A stretch of DNA of 64,000 nt from Prevotella sp. UBA2711 (lineage in GTDB: Bacteria; Bacteroidota; Bacteroidia; Bacteroidales; Bacteroidaceae). The translations under genes and the position numbers were made by a program. This document shows positions 43,619-52,437 of the stretch, in pieces. The notes below the pieces were generated by a model, which was given only the letters and a program-made list of their open reading frames with translations, was not told the origin of the DNA and ran no database searches. The stretch lies in the NCBI GenBank assembly GCA_002354095.1, contig DEKX01000038.1:86073-150072 (forward strand), given 5' to 3'. The number at the start of each line of letters is the position of its first letter. Position 1 is the stretch's first letter.

Positions 43619-45271
43619 ATGGAGAAGGTTATCATCTACCAGGTGTTCACGCGCCTATATGGCAATAGGAACACGCATCGACAGGAAAACGGAACCATCG
43701 AAGAGAATGGTTCGGGAAAGATGGCAGATTTCACTCCTCAGGTATTGAAGGGACTGTCACAGATGGGGGTTAGTCATGTGTGGTATACGGGTATTATCCG
43801 TCATGCCACCACCACTGACTATACCGCCTATGGCATCCCTCGTCAGCATGCAGCTATTGTGAAGGGAAAGGCGGGTTCGCCTTACGCCATTACCGATTAC
43901 TATGACGTAGATCCCGACTTGGCAGTGGATGTGGCTAAACGTATGGAGGAGTTTGAGGCATTGGTGTCGCGAACGCATGAGGCTGGAATGAAGGTGATTA
44001 TCGACTTCGTGCCCAACCATGTGGCTCGTCAGTATCATTCTATTTGCAAACCGGTAGGAGTGAAAGACTTAGGAGAAGACGACCATACGGATCGAGGTTT
44101 CGACCCAGTCAACAACAACTTCTATTACTGTCCCGGACAACGCTTTACTCCATATTTTGATCTTTATCACGGTGAGGCGGAACCTTATGTGGAAGAGCCT
44201 GCAAAAGCAACAGGTAATGACCATTTCGACAATGCCCCGGGCAAGAACGATTGGTATGAAACGGTGAAGCTGAACTATGGTGTTGATTACTATGCAGGTG
44301 GAGTAGGGCATTTTGAGCCCATACCTGACACTTGGAAGAAGATGACGGATATTCTGTTGTTCTGGGCGTCGAAAGGTATTGATGGATTCCGATGCGATAT
44401 GGCTGAGATGGTGCCGGCTGCATTCTGGAAGTATGCCACAACCATTGTCAAGCAGAAGTACAAGGATATGGTCTTTGTGGGCGAGGTGTATAACCCGCAG
44501 GAGTATCGCAATTATATTGCCTCAGGCTTCGACTGGCTGTACGATAAGGTAGGCATGTACGATACGATGCGTGCTGTTATCTGTCATCAAGCTCCAGCGT
44601 CGGCTATCAGTAGTGCATGGCAACGTACGGATGATATTCGCGACCACATGCTCTACTTCTTGGAAAATCACGACGAACAGCGTATTGCCAGTGACTTCTT
44701 TGCCGCTGATGCCGTGAAAGGTGTTCCTGGGATGATAGCATCTCTGTTGATGCAGCAGAATCCCTTTATGCTTTATGCAGGTGAGGAGTACGGCGAACAC
44801 GGCATGGATAAAGAGGGCTTCAGCGGAAACGATGGTCGCACCACGATTTTCGACTATTGGAGTATCGATACGTTGTGCCGTGCTGACCAGAAGAAGTTGA
44901 CGACCAAGGAAAAGCAACTCTTCGATATCCACAAGCGTGTCATGCAGATTGCACGCAAGGAGAAAGCTATTCGCGAGGGCGTATTCTTCGATGTGATGTA
45001 TGTGAATCCACAACTCGAGCGTCAGTATGTTTTCTTGCGTAAGGCAGGCAAGGACTTGCTGCTGGTAGCTGTCAATTTCGACGACTATGCTGTAGCTGTT
45101 GACGTAACGATTCCTGCTCATGCTTTCGACTATCTTGAGGTGAAAGAGGGCATTTATCCTGCAACTGATTTGCTGACGAAAGAGAAGGAAGATACATTGC
45201 TGAAACGTGATGGCAGTATAAGGCTGACTATGGATGCTCGCGGAGCTTACATCTTAAAGTTCAAAGTTTAG
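43619..45271 (+). CDS. GH13 alpha-amylase family enzyme
   Basis: The 550-residue intracellular enzyme (no signal peptide) carries the GH13 conserved regions: DFVPNHVARQ, GFRCDMAEMVP with the nucleophile Asp, FVGEVYNPQ with the acid/base Glu, and ENHDEQR with the third acid. A C-terminal beta domain (about 460-550) follows. GH13 members hydrolyse or transfer alpha-glucosidic bonds; the exact action on malto-oligosaccharides or glycogen is not clear. It has a Shine-Dalgarno-like AGAAGGAGG, unusual here, and is followed four bases later by the AlaX-like gene. Confidence 0.9.
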   Translation: MEKVIIYQVFTRLYGNRNTHRQENGTIEENGSGKMADFTPQVLKGLSQMGVSHVWYTGIIRHATTTDYTAYGIPRQHAAIVKGKAGSPYAITDYYDVDPDLAVDVAKRMEEFEALVSRTHEAGMKVIIDFVPNHVARQYHSICKPVGVKDLGEDDHTDRGFDPVNNNFYYCPGQRFTPYFDLYHGEAEPYVEEPAKATGNDHFDNAPGKNDWYETVKLNYGVDYYAGGVGHFEPIPDTWKKMTDILLFWASKGIDGFRCDMAEMVPAAFWKYATTIVKQKYKDMVFVGEVYNPQEYRNYIASGFDWLYDKVGMYDTMRAVICHQAPASAISSAWQRTDDIRDHMLYFLENHDEQRIASDFFAADAVKGVPGMIASLLMQQNPFMLYAGEEYGEHGMDKEGFSGNDGRTTIFDYWSIDTLCRADQKKLTTKEKQLFDIHKRVMQIARKEKAIREGVFFDVMYVNPQLERQYVFLRKAGKDLLLVAVNFDDYAVAVDVTIPAHAFDYLEVKEGIYPATDLLTKEKEDTLLKRDGSIRLTMDARGAYILKFKV

Positions 45272-45275
45272 GAGT

Positions 45276-45740
45276 ATGGCTGATTATATTCTGAACGAAC
45301 ATAATAAAGAGGAGTTTCCTCCTGCCCATACGGCTGAACATCTGCTGAATCAGACGATGATTCGATTGTTTGGTTGTAAACGTTCGTATAATGCACATAT
45401 TGAGCGTAAGAAGAGCAAGATGAGTTTCTATCTTGATCATAAACCTTCGCGCCAAGAGGAGAAGGAGATTGAGCGCCGGATGAACGAATTGATTGAGGAA
45501 GATTTGCCAGTGACGTTTGAATTCGTTACACAGGACAGTCTGCCGGAGGGCGTCTCACTCGACCGATTACCGGATAATGCCTCAGAAACTATCCGATTGG
45601 TGCGTATTGGTGATTACGATGTTTGTCCTTGTATAGGGAAACATGTGCGCTCTACGAGTCAGATAGGACGTTTTGAAATGCTCGGCACCAATTGGGATGA
45701 GCACGAACATTCGTTTAGGGTACGATTTAAAATTGTATAG
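45276..45740 (+). CDS. AlaX-like tRNA-editing (threonyl/alanyl tRNA synthetase second additional domain) protein
   Basis: The 154-residue product resembles free-standing editing domains of alanyl-tRNA synthetase. HTAEH (His18, His22) and CIGKH (Cys119, His123) supply the four zinc ligands of the usual HxxxH and CxxxH pair. Family members hydrolyse mischarged Ser- or Gly-tRNA(Ala). It has no OB-fold or anticodon-binding part. Sequence likeness is family-level, so the tRNA specificity is not certain. It ends just before a bidirectional terminator. Confidence 0.83.
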   Translation: MADYILNEHNKEEFPPAHTAEHLLNQTMIRLFGCKRSYNAHIERKKSKMSFYLDHKPSRQEEKEIERRMNELIEEDLPVTFEFVTQDSLPEGVSLDRLPDNASETIRLVRIGDYDVCPCIGKHVRSTSQIGRFEMLGTNWDEHEHSFRVRFKIV

Positions 45741-45743
45741 AAA

Positions 45744-45780
45744 TAAAGAATCCCAGCTTCCGAGAGGCTGGGATTCTTTA
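45744..45780. terminator. Bidirectional terminator between the AlaX-like and EEP genes
   Basis: TAAAGAATCCCAGC (45744-45757) pairs perfectly with 45767-45780 around a nine-base loop, and A/T ends give a short U-tract on both strands. It separates two convergent genes. Confidence 0.9.
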
Positions 45781-45787
45781 TTAGTTC

Positions 45788-46864
45788 TTATTTGTTTCCA
45801 GGATATTCCATTCGCAAAAATACTGGGTAGTGGTCGGAGTAGGTCAAGTCTGCCTTGTAATAGCTGGTTCCCTTCAAAGCCTCACTATGGAAGATGTAGT
45901 CAATACGGACACTCTTCTTACCACGGTATGTGCCCATCCAGCCTCCGCCTCCACATTCTTTGAATCCATCTACCAGGTTGCCAAGCATGGTTTTATAGAC
46001 ATACGAATAGGGCACGTCATTAAAGTCACCGCATACGATAACCGGCGTGGTTGTAGAGCGAATCTCCTGTGCCAACATGTTAGCCTGACTGGCACGGAAG
46101 AGCATGCCTAATGTGTAGTTGCCATATACCGCATCCAATACGCGATTGGTTTGTACTTCATGGCCTTGCATTTCCAGTTTTCCTGCCTTATAGAAAGTAC
46201 GGTTGATTCCAGTACTCTCCAGGTGGACACAGAATACACGGATGGTCTGTCCGCCAACGTTGATGTCAGAATACATACCTGCCTGGTTAGAATCCTCAAA
46301 GAGGAAAGGCTTTGTCTTCTTAATGGGGTAACGGCTGAAGATAACACAATCTCTGCCAGCCTTTGCCACGTAAGGGAAGTATTCCTTATATGATTCGACG
46401 TTGTTATGATCACCGCTGTTTTCCATAAACTCTTGGATGCAGAAAACGTCCACTTTCTGTCGTTTCATCTCAGCCAGAATATCCTGAGACAGGAAACCGG
46501 AAGTCTCTCTGTTGAATCGAGCCACGTTATAAGTAGCTACAACCAACTCTTTTGCCTGAGGTGACGCAGGCTTCTCGTTCACACTTCCAAACTGAACCAC
46601 TGTTCCGATGTAGGGAATACAGCAGGCTATTGTGACAACAGGTAGGATAGCAATGAACCAACGTTTGCGTACCAACCAATAAATCAGCAACAGGAAATTG
46701 ATAACAATCAGGATAGGCAGAATATACACTACCATCGCCCTGGCCATATTACCAGCAGGATTGACATCGCCTCCGAACAGGCCTAAGAAAGTATAGGCAG
46801 AAACAATAAGTTGTAGCACGAGAAACATCATGGCTACATACTTATAGACAGCAAGTTTTCCCAT
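45788..46864 (-). CDS. Membrane-anchored endonuclease/exonuclease/phosphatase family protein
   Basis: The 358-residue product has three N-terminal membrane spans (about 10-30, 38-60 and 68-90), then an EEP domain (about 105-355). Motifs include VATYNVARFNRET, CIQEFMENSG with the metal-binding Glu, VCGDFNDVPYS and YSDHYPVFL with the general-base His. The family includes nucleases, sphingomyelinases and inositol phosphatases, so I cannot name the substrate. It is the second gene after the histidine kinase (five-base gap). Confidence 0.88.
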   Translation of the reverse strand: MGKLAVYKYVAMMFLVLQLIVSAYTFLGLFGGDVNPAGNMARAMVVYILPILIVINFLLLIYWLVRKRWFIAILPVVTIACCIPYIGTVVQFGSVNEKPASPQAKELVVATYNVARFNRETSGFLSQDILAEMKRQKVDVFCIQEFMENSGDHNNVESYKEYFPYVAKAGRDCVIFSRYPIKKTKPFLFEDSNQAGMYSDINVGGQTIRVFCVHLESTGINRTFYKAGKLEMQGHEVQTNRVLDAVYGNYTLGMLFRASQANMLAQEIRSTTTPVIVCGDFNDVPYSYVYKTMLGNLVDGFKECGGGGWMGTYRGKKSVRIDYIFHSEALKGTSYYKADLTYSDHYPVFLRMEYPGNK

Positions 46865-46869
46865 ATGAA

Positions 46870-48123
46870 TTAAATTTTCAAGTATTTCTGAATCTTATCC
46901 AGCAAATCTTCCACACGGAAAGGCTTTGCCATGAAATCGTTACAGCCAGCCTCTTTTGCTTCCTTGATATTCTCGTCGAAAGCATAAGCACTCAGTGCGA
47001 TGATAGGGATTTCGCGATTCACTTCCTTGATGATACGTGTAGCATCAAGTCCGTTCATATCTGGCATACGAATGTCCATCAGAATCAGGTCTGGGTGCTC
47101 ATCTTCACATAAGGTGACAGCCTCGATACCATTATGGGCGCGGAGCAATCTGTAACGCTTTGACAGAACAACCTTTACCAATTCGTAGTTGTTGTCCTCG
47201 TCTTCTGCTACAAGAATCAGAGGCGCATTCTGCACGTCTGTGCGCGTGCTGACACGGATGGTACGTGAATTGGTAGTAATACGGGTATTTTTTGATACAC
47301 CACCGATAGTTCCTTCGAAGGGTAGGGTGAAACGGAATGTAGAACCCTCACCCAGTGTTGATGATACATTGATGGTACCACCCAGTTTCTCCACGATAAT
47401 CTTACTCAAAGGCAACCCCAGTCCATATCCGTTCTGCTTCGTCTCTGCATCCTTTGAAACGTAGGTCTTGAAAATATTATCTATATCTTCCGGAGCAATT
47501 CCTGAGCCTGTGTCAGATACAAAGAATTCCACCTCCTGACCATCGTTCACCATACGATAACCATAGGTGATGCTACCTTTTGAAGTGTGCTTGAGAGCAT
47601 TACTAATCAGATTCGAGAACACCTGCATGATGCGGTTAGCGTCGGTATTCAGGGTAACAGCCATATTAGGCTTGTTCCACACCATCTGCACCGTATCAGG
47701 ACATCTGAACTTAAAGGTGTTCTTAATATTGTGACAAAGCTCGTTCAAATCAGTCATTGTCTTCTTGACAACCACTTCACCCGATTCAACTCTCGACAAA
47801 TCGAGAATTTCATTAATCAAGGTCAGTAGACGAGCATTGTTACTCTCGATAATCTCCATGTATTTTGTGCGTTCTTCCTGAGAGTCTGTTTCACACATCA
47901 CTCTTGAAAAACCTTCTATGGCATTAAGTGGAGTGCGTATTTCATGACTCATGTTAGCCAGAAAGAGGGATTTCATTTTGCTTGCCTTCTCTGCTTCATG
48001 AGTCTTTTCTTCGTATTCAGCCAGTTTTGCATTTGCATCAAATAATTGCTTATTTGCTGCATCCAGTTTGGCGTTGATTTCTGCTATTTTCTGAAGTAGT
48101 GTCTCCCTTTCAACTTGGTCCAT
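46870..48123 (-). CDS. Hybrid histidine kinase with C-terminal receiver, without a sensor domain
   Basis: The 417-residue cytoplasmic protein has an N-terminal coiled coil (about 5-48), a HisKA domain with His60 in NMSHEIRTPLN, an HATPase domain (NLISNALKHTSKG and GYGLGLPLSKII), and a receiver with phospho-acceptor Asp350 in LILMDIRMPDMNG. There is no membrane span or PAS/GAF domain, so the signal is unclear. Such hybrid kinases pass phosphate on to a histidine phosphotransfer protein or regulator coded elsewhere. A TATCTTTG promoter lies 27 bases upstream. Confidence 0.93.
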   Translation of the reverse strand: MDQVERETLLQKIAEINAKLDAANKQLFDANAKLAEYEEKTHEAEKASKMKSLFLANMSHEIRTPLNAIEGFSRVMCETDSQEERTKYMEIIESNNARLLTLINEILDLSRVESGEVVVKKTMTDLNELCHNIKNTFKFRCPDTVQMVWNKPNMAVTLNTDANRIMQVFSNLISNALKHTSKGSITYGYRMVNDGQEVEFFVSDTGSGIAPEDIDNIFKTYVSKDAETKQNGYGLGLPLSKIIVEKLGGTINVSSTLGEGSTFRFTLPFEGTIGGVSKNTRITTNSRTIRVSTRTDVQNAPLILVAEDEDNNYELVKVVLSKRYRLLRAHNGIEAVTLCEDEHPDLILMDIRMPDMNGLDATRIIKEVNREIPIIALSAYAFDENIKEAKEAGCNDFMAKPFRVEDLLDKIQKYLKI

Positions 48124-48150
48124 CTTATATCAAGATAACATAATACTTTG

Positions 48151-48158
48151 CAAAGATA
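48151..48158 (-). promoter_or_regulatory. -7 promoter box (TATCTTTG) for the histidine kinase operon
   Basis: The minus strand reads TATCTTTG 27 bases before the kinase ATG; the kinase and EEP genes are probably one transcript. Confidence 0.6.
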
Positions 48159-48199
48159 TATAAAAATTTTTATTCAGCAAAGAGAAAAATAAAATTTTT

Positions 48200-49378
48200 T
48201 CATCCTCTCTTCGCTTTTTCCCATGCCCCACTGCTTTTGTGTGTTCTAAGATAAGTCATCCCCCTGAATACATTCAGATTCATAAATAAAAAATAATAGG
48301 GCACATAGAGCAATTTGTTTCTCCTTCCGTATTGTTCCAGCAGGTAGCCCAGATAGGCCGCCAGATAGAACACCAGTTGTAATACCCATATCCACGTATA
48401 GATATTTCCTGCCTTGAGGAATACCAGCAGAACGTTGAGTGGAATGAGCAGTAGCAGTGCAATGGGGGTTATACTCCATCGCAACACGCGGTGCGAAACA
48501 AATTGAAAAGCAACTACTGGTTGGCGTAAGGGATTCATCATGTTGCGAAGCCACCAGATGCTTTGCAGTCCTCCTGCAGCTATACGGCGTTTGCGTTTCG
48601 ATTCCTCTGTGAGATCGGCAGAGCCGTATTCCATAGCATAAGCATCAGCAGTGTAAGCTATTTTATAACCCTTATCTACCATTCTGAGCGACATCACGAA
48701 ATCGTCGAGCAAAGCATTCTCAGGCATGGGTTCGTACAGCGAACGTCTGATAGCACACAATTCGCCTGCGGCTCCCATGGCCGAGTATAGTTCGCCATCC
48801 CATCGTTTCAGTGTACTCTCGTATTTCCAGTAGAGTCCTTCTCCCTCAGCAGCAGCCTGTCCTTCATGACGAGCAGCAACACGTTTCTCACCAGCTACGC
48901 AGGCTACCTTCGGGTCCATAAAGCAACGCACAATCTCCTGTATTGACTCAGGGTTGAGCATTGTATTGGCATCTGTCATCACTACCAGTTCACTCTTCAC
49001 GAGCGACAGGCCATGATTCAAAGCCGCTGTTTTACCACGACGTTCAGGTGAGTAAATCACCTCAACGTCATGGTATTTAGCTAAATAGTCATTTGTATGG
49101 TCGTTAGAACCATCAGTCACCCATACCACTTTCAGTTTCGGATACTTTATCTGGCGGGTGTTCTCCATCTTGGAATCCACGATGTCCTGTTCGTTGTAGG
49201 CGCATATCATCAGCGTCACCTCAGGCAACTCATTGTCAGGGGGCAGTTCCCTCTTCTTTTGTTTGCCGTAAATCAGTCGCTTGATGTTCACCAGTACCCA
49301 CAACAACATTCCGTAGCCGATGTAGGTATAAAAAACCAATATCAGGCAAATCCAAAATGCGATTTTCAGGGCTATCAT
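48200..49378 (-). CDS. Family 2 membrane glycosyltransferase
   Basis: The 392-residue product has an N-terminal membrane span (about 5-28), a GT-A domain of family 2, and three or four C-terminal spans (RWSITPIALLLLIPLNVLLVFL and following). Visible blocks are TLMICAYNEQ, TDGSNDHT, VVMTDANTML (the DxD-like nucleotide-sugar/metal site), and a QRRxW-like region, RRIAAGGLQSIWW. It builds a glycan at the inner membrane; substrate unknown. It begins 18 bases after the RNase G stop, so it may be on the same transcript. Confidence 0.88.
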   Translation of the reverse strand: MIALKIAFWICLILVFYTYIGYGMLLWVLVNIKRLIYGKQKKRELPPDNELPEVTLMICAYNEQDIVDSKMENTRQIKYPKLKVVWVTDGSNDHTNDYLAKYHDVEVIYSPERRGKTAALNHGLSLVKSELVVMTDANTMLNPESIQEIVRCFMDPKVACVAGEKRVAARHEGQAAAEGEGLYWKYESTLKRWDGELYSAMGAAGELCAIRRSLYEPMPENALLDDFVMSLRMVDKGYKIAYTADAYAMEYGSADLTEESKRKRRIAAGGLQSIWWLRNMMNPLRQPVVAFQFVSHRVLRWSITPIALLLLIPLNVLLVFLKAGNIYTWIWVLQLVFYLAAYLGYLLEQYGRRNKLLYVPYYFLFMNLNVFRGMTYLRTHKSSGAWEKAKRG

Positions 49379-49396
49379 GGCTGAAACTTTAAATGA

Positions 49397-50974
49397 CTAT
49401 TCGTTCGTTTCTATTTCTTCCTGCATGTCAATAAACTGGCGATTCTTGTCGTAGAATTCATACTGAAGGAAAGCCAGTTTCTGCGAAGAAACAATTCTAA
49501 TTCCCCAGCCATATTTCATTTGCCAGCGACGTTTCAGCGAAACGATTCCCTGGTTGATATAGGCTGCGACATAAGGGTGTACGTGTAGTGAGAAGCTTTT
49601 GATACCTATCTTATTCACAAGGCGATCAATTTTGCTCTCCAACTGGTCAGTAAACAGGATAGAAGATTTGATTTTTCCCTTTCCGAAACAAGTCGGGCAA
49701 GTTTCCTCTACGTTGACATCCATAGCAGGACGCACACGTTGGCGAGTAATCTGCATCAGTCCGAATTTACTCAGTGGCAGGATGTTATGACGGGCACGGT
49801 CTTTCTGCATGTTCTTGCACATTCGTTCATACAGCATCTGACGGTCTTCTGCAAGATTCATGTCGATAAAGTCCACTACGATGATACCTCCCATATCCCG
49901 TAGTCGCAATTGGCGTGCCAATTCGTCAGCAGCCCCCAGGTTCACCTCAAGTGCGTTGGCCTCTTGTCCGTTTTCTGCTTTCGTTCGGTTTCCGCTGTTC
50001 ACGTCCACCACGTGCATGGCTTCCGTATGCTGAATAATCAGATAGGCACCACGTTTATAGTTGACGGTACGTCCGAACGAGGCTTTCAACTGTTTGGTAA
50101 CGTTGAAATTGTCGAAGATGGGTACAGAGCCTGTGTATAGTTTGACGATGTCCTTTTTTTCAGGAGCAATCAGTCCGACGTAGTCTTTCACCTGTTGGAA
50201 GATGTCGGTATCGTTCACAAAGATACCATCGTAGGTGGGGTCGAAGAGGTCGCGCAGTAGTGCTACCGCTCTACCTGTCTCCTCATAAGCCAATACAGGG
50301 GTCGTAGTTGACTTCTGTACTTTTGTAATGGCATCTTCCCAACGTTTCAGTAAGACTTTCAATTCGGCATCAAGCTCAGCTACGCGCTTTCCTTCGGCTG
50401 ATGTTCTGACGATGACGCCAAAGTTTTTAGGTTTGATACTTTGTACGAGTTGTTTCAGACGTGTACGCTCTTCGCCTTTTTTAATCTTCGAAGAGACGGA
50501 AACCTTATCCTGGAAGGGCATCAGCACCATGTATCTTCCTGCAAAACTCAGTTCGCAGGTCAGTCGTGGTCCCTTTGTCGAGATGGGTTCTTTCACCACC
50601 TGTACCAGGATTTCCTGTCCTTGCTTGAGAGTGTTCTGTACGCTTCCCTCTTTGGGAAGGTCGGGTAGTCTTGAAGCTTTTGCAATCGGGAAAAGCTTCT
50701 TCCTGTCACTTTGTACCTGTTTTAGGTACTTTTCGTAAGAGCTAAATTGAGAACCTAAGTCAAGATAGTGTAAGAAAGCATCGCGTTCCGATCCCACTTC
50801 CACGAAGCACGCATTCAGTCCAGGCATTAGTTTCCTGACTCTGCCCAAATAAATGTTACCTACAGAGAACGAAGCCTCTCGTTTCTCGTTCTGGTATTCC
50901 ACCAGATCCTTGTCTTCGAGTAGCGCTATCGAAATCTCTTTCGGTTGGACGTCAATGATAACTTCACTTGTCAT
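49397..50974 (-). CDS. rng: Ribonuclease G/E family endoribonuclease
   Basis: The 525-residue enzyme (from ATG at 50974, MTSEVIIDVQPKEIS) has the S1-containing N-terminal half (NIYLGRVRKLMPGLNACFVEVG), the catalytic block GGIIVVDFIDM with its metal-binding Asp pair, and the zinc-link CPTCFGKGK. It trims rRNA and decays mRNA. The open frame extends 24 codons upstream, but that part runs through a hairpin and has no family likeness, so I reject it. It sits behind HU and a 29-residue gene. Confidence 0.94.
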   Translation of the reverse strand: MTSEVIIDVQPKEISIALLEDKDLVEYQNEKREASFSVGNIYLGRVRKLMPGLNACFVEVGSERDAFLHYLDLGSQFSSYEKYLKQVQSDRKKLFPIAKASRLPDLPKEGSVQNTLKQGQEILVQVVKEPISTKGPRLTCELSFAGRYMVLMPFQDKVSVSSKIKKGEERTRLKQLVQSIKPKNFGVIVRTSAEGKRVAELDAELKVLLKRWEDAITKVQKSTTTPVLAYEETGRAVALLRDLFDPTYDGIFVNDTDIFQQVKDYVGLIAPEKKDIVKLYTGSVPIFDNFNVTKQLKASFGRTVNYKRGAYLIIQHTEAMHVVDVNSGNRTKAENGQEANALEVNLGAADELARQLRLRDMGGIIVVDFIDMNLAEDRQMLYERMCKNMQKDRARHNILPLSKFGLMQITRQRVRPAMDVNVEETCPTCFGKGKIKSSILFTDQLESKIDRLVNKIGIKSFSLHVHPYVAAYINQGIVSLKRRWQMKYGWGIRIVSSQKLAFLQYEFYDKNRQFIDMQEEIETNE

Positions 50975-51003
50975 GATTGTAGATTTGTTTTTTAACTGAA
51001 AGG

Positions 51004-51037
51004 GTGCACCAACTTGTCTTTCGACTTGTTGGTACAC
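51004..51037 (-). other. Hairpin in the rng leader
   Basis: GTGCACCAAC (51004-51013) pairs with GTTGGTACAC (51028-51037), with one mismatch and inner pairs. On the minus strand it lies between the 29-residue gene and the rng ATG. No U-tract follows on that strand, so it is not a standard terminator; it may be a control or processing site. Confidence 0.5.
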
Positions 51038-51066
51038 TCCTTTCATCTCTTTTTTATGAGCAGTTT

Positions 51067-51156
51067 TTACTTGCTCTTGTGACGATTCTTGCGCAGTCTC
51101 TTCTTACGCTTGTGAGTGGCCATCTTGTGACCCTTCTTTTTCTTTCCGTTTGGCAT
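51067..51156 (-). CDS. 29-residue, highly basic small protein (ribosomal-protein-like)
   Basis: The short frame ATG at 51156 to TAA at 51067 encodes MPNGKKKKGHKMATHKRKKR followed by LRKNRHKSK. About 60% is Lys, Arg or His. I recall near-identical short proteins across Bacteroidetes, some annotated with an AURKAIP1/COX24 (mS38/bS22-like) domain, which suggests a tiny ribosomal protein; that naming is from memory and unverified. It lies 26 bases after the HU stop and 92 bases before rng, on the same strand, and is below the size limit of most gene callers. Confidence 0.8.
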   Translation of the reverse strand: MPNGKKKKGHKMATHKRKKRLRKNRHKSK

Positions 51157-51182
51157 GATTATAATATTTTAATTGTTTAATG

Positions 51183-51458
51183 TTATTTCATTTTAGCAAT
51201 AAAGCTCTTGGCAGGTTTGAAAGCAGGGAAATCGTGTGCTTCAATAACCAGTGTCGTATTCTTGGAAATATTTCGAGCAGTCTTTTGGGCACGATGCTTA
51301 ACGGTGAAAGTGCCGAATCCGCGAAGGAAGACATTCTCTTTTCTCTCTGCCATACACTGGCGTATTTCCTCCATAAACGCTTCTACAGTGGCTGCAACGT
51401 CTCTTTTTGCAAGACCAGTGTCCTCAACAATCTTGTTGATAATATCCGCTTTTGTCAT
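51183..51458 (-). CDS. HU-family DNA-binding protein
   Basis: The 91-residue product is a histone-like HU/IHF dimer subunit that bends DNA. It begins MTKADIINKIVEDTGLAKRD and has the arm block FLRGFGTFTVKHRAQKTARN and the C-terminal FPAFKPAKSFIAKMK, all typical. It is the first gene of a HU, 29-residue protein, rng, GT2 cluster on the minus strand and has a TATCTTTG box upstream. Confidence 0.95.
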   Translation of the reverse strand: MTKADIINKIVEDTGLAKRDVAATVEAFMEEIRQCMAERKENVFLRGFGTFTVKHRAQKTARNISKNTTLVIEAHDFPAFKPAKSFIAKMK

Positions 51459-51512
51459 CTTGATTCTAATCTCTTAAATGTTTATCTTCTGTTCTTTTTT
51501 CTTTTCGGACTG

Positions 51513-51520
51513 CAAAGATA
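51513..51520 (-). promoter_or_regulatory. -7 promoter box (TATCTTTG) for the HU cluster
   Basis: The minus strand reads TATCTTTG 54 bases upstream of the HU ATG. Confidence 0.55.
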
Positions 51521-51572
51521 CTGATTTTCAGTAAGAAACGAAAATTTCTCAGCACTTTTTTTCTAAAAAACT

Positions 51573-52181
51573 TCAATTCTTTGATATTTGCTGTAATCTT
51601 GCAATGTATTTTCCGATAATGTCAAACTCCAAATTAACCACGCTTCCCACTTGGATATCGCAGAAGTTTGTGTGTTCGAAGGTGTAGGGGATGATAGCCA
51701 CCTGGAACGTTTTGCTCGTAGGGTTGCACACCGTCAGCGATACGCCATTCACCGTCACCGAACCCTTGTCCACCGTGAAATATCCGTTCAGCGCCATCTC
51801 CTTGTTCTCCTCGTATTCGAAGGTGAAGTAGGTCGAACCGTCAGCATCTTCTACTGCGATACAGCGGGCAGTCTCGTCCACATGTCCCTGTACGATGTGT
51901 CCGTCCAGTCGTCCGTTCATCATCATCGAGCGTTCCACATTCACCTTGTCACCCTCTTTCAGCAATCCCAAGTTCGAACGGTCCAGTGTTTCCTTCATAG
52001 CCGTTACGGTATAGGTGCCATTCTCTATCCGTACTACGGTCAGACACACCCCATTATGCGACACGCTTTGGTCTATTTTCAGTTCGTCCACAAACGAACA
52101 ACGCAGGGTGAAGTCTATATTCTCCCTGTCTTTCTTGATAGCCACAACGGTGGCAAACTCTTCAATAATGCCAGAAAACAT
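51573..52181 (-). CDS. ribE: Riboflavin synthase, alpha subunit
   Basis: The enzyme dismutates two lumazines to riboflavin. The 202-residue product shows the duplicated lumazine-binding fold: MFSGIIEEFATV at the start, VSHNGVCLTVV, GHIVQGHVDETA and a second-half VTVNGVSLTVCNP. It ends with the expected C-terminal helix (VNLEFDIIGKYIARLQ). It stands alone, 256 bases downstream of glyA. I see no FMN riboswitch in its leader. Confidence 0.95.
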   Translation of the reverse strand: MFSGIIEEFATVVAIKKDRENIDFTLRCSFVDELKIDQSVSHNGVCLTVVRIENGTYTVTAMKETLDRSNLGLLKEGDKVNVERSMMMNGRLDGHIVQGHVDETARCIAVEDADGSTYFTFEYEENKEMALNGYFTVDKGSVTVNGVSLTVCNPTSKTFQVAIIPYTFEHTNFCDIQVGSVVNLEFDIIGKYIARLQQISKN

Positions 52182-52437
52182 AACTCTTATCGCTCTATGA
52201 TGAAAAAAAGAAAGGGTCGCACCGAGGATGTGATGAAAACTCCTTTGTTATAAGATGAAGAGCGCTCTCAGCCTTTGTAATCCACTGGTTTTTCAACGAC
52301 TCCCTTTGGGGGAGATGTGGCCCGCCATTGACAAAAGAAACAACTCAGTTTTCAATGTAATTTGATGAGTATCCCGATCGAATCGATACGACCCCGTTTC
52401 TTCTATATAATATAAATTAGGTACGTGTGCGCGTAAA
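52182..52437. other. Non-coding gap between glyA and ribE
   Basis: No gene or exact TAnnTTTG box is visible on the ribE strand. Short self-complementary parts occur, such as CTCCC-TTT-GGGGGAG (about 52300-52314) and GAGCGCTC (about 52260-52267). It could hold a small RNA or a weak promoter, but I cannot support either. Confidence 0.4.

Noticed and set aside
50975..51046. N-terminal extension of RNase G by 24 codons
   Set aside because: It passes through a hairpin and lacks family likeness, while MTSEVIIDVQPKE is the usual start.
52182..52260. FMN riboswitch upstream of ribE
   Set aside because: None of the conserved FMN-riboswitch blocks is present in the leader.
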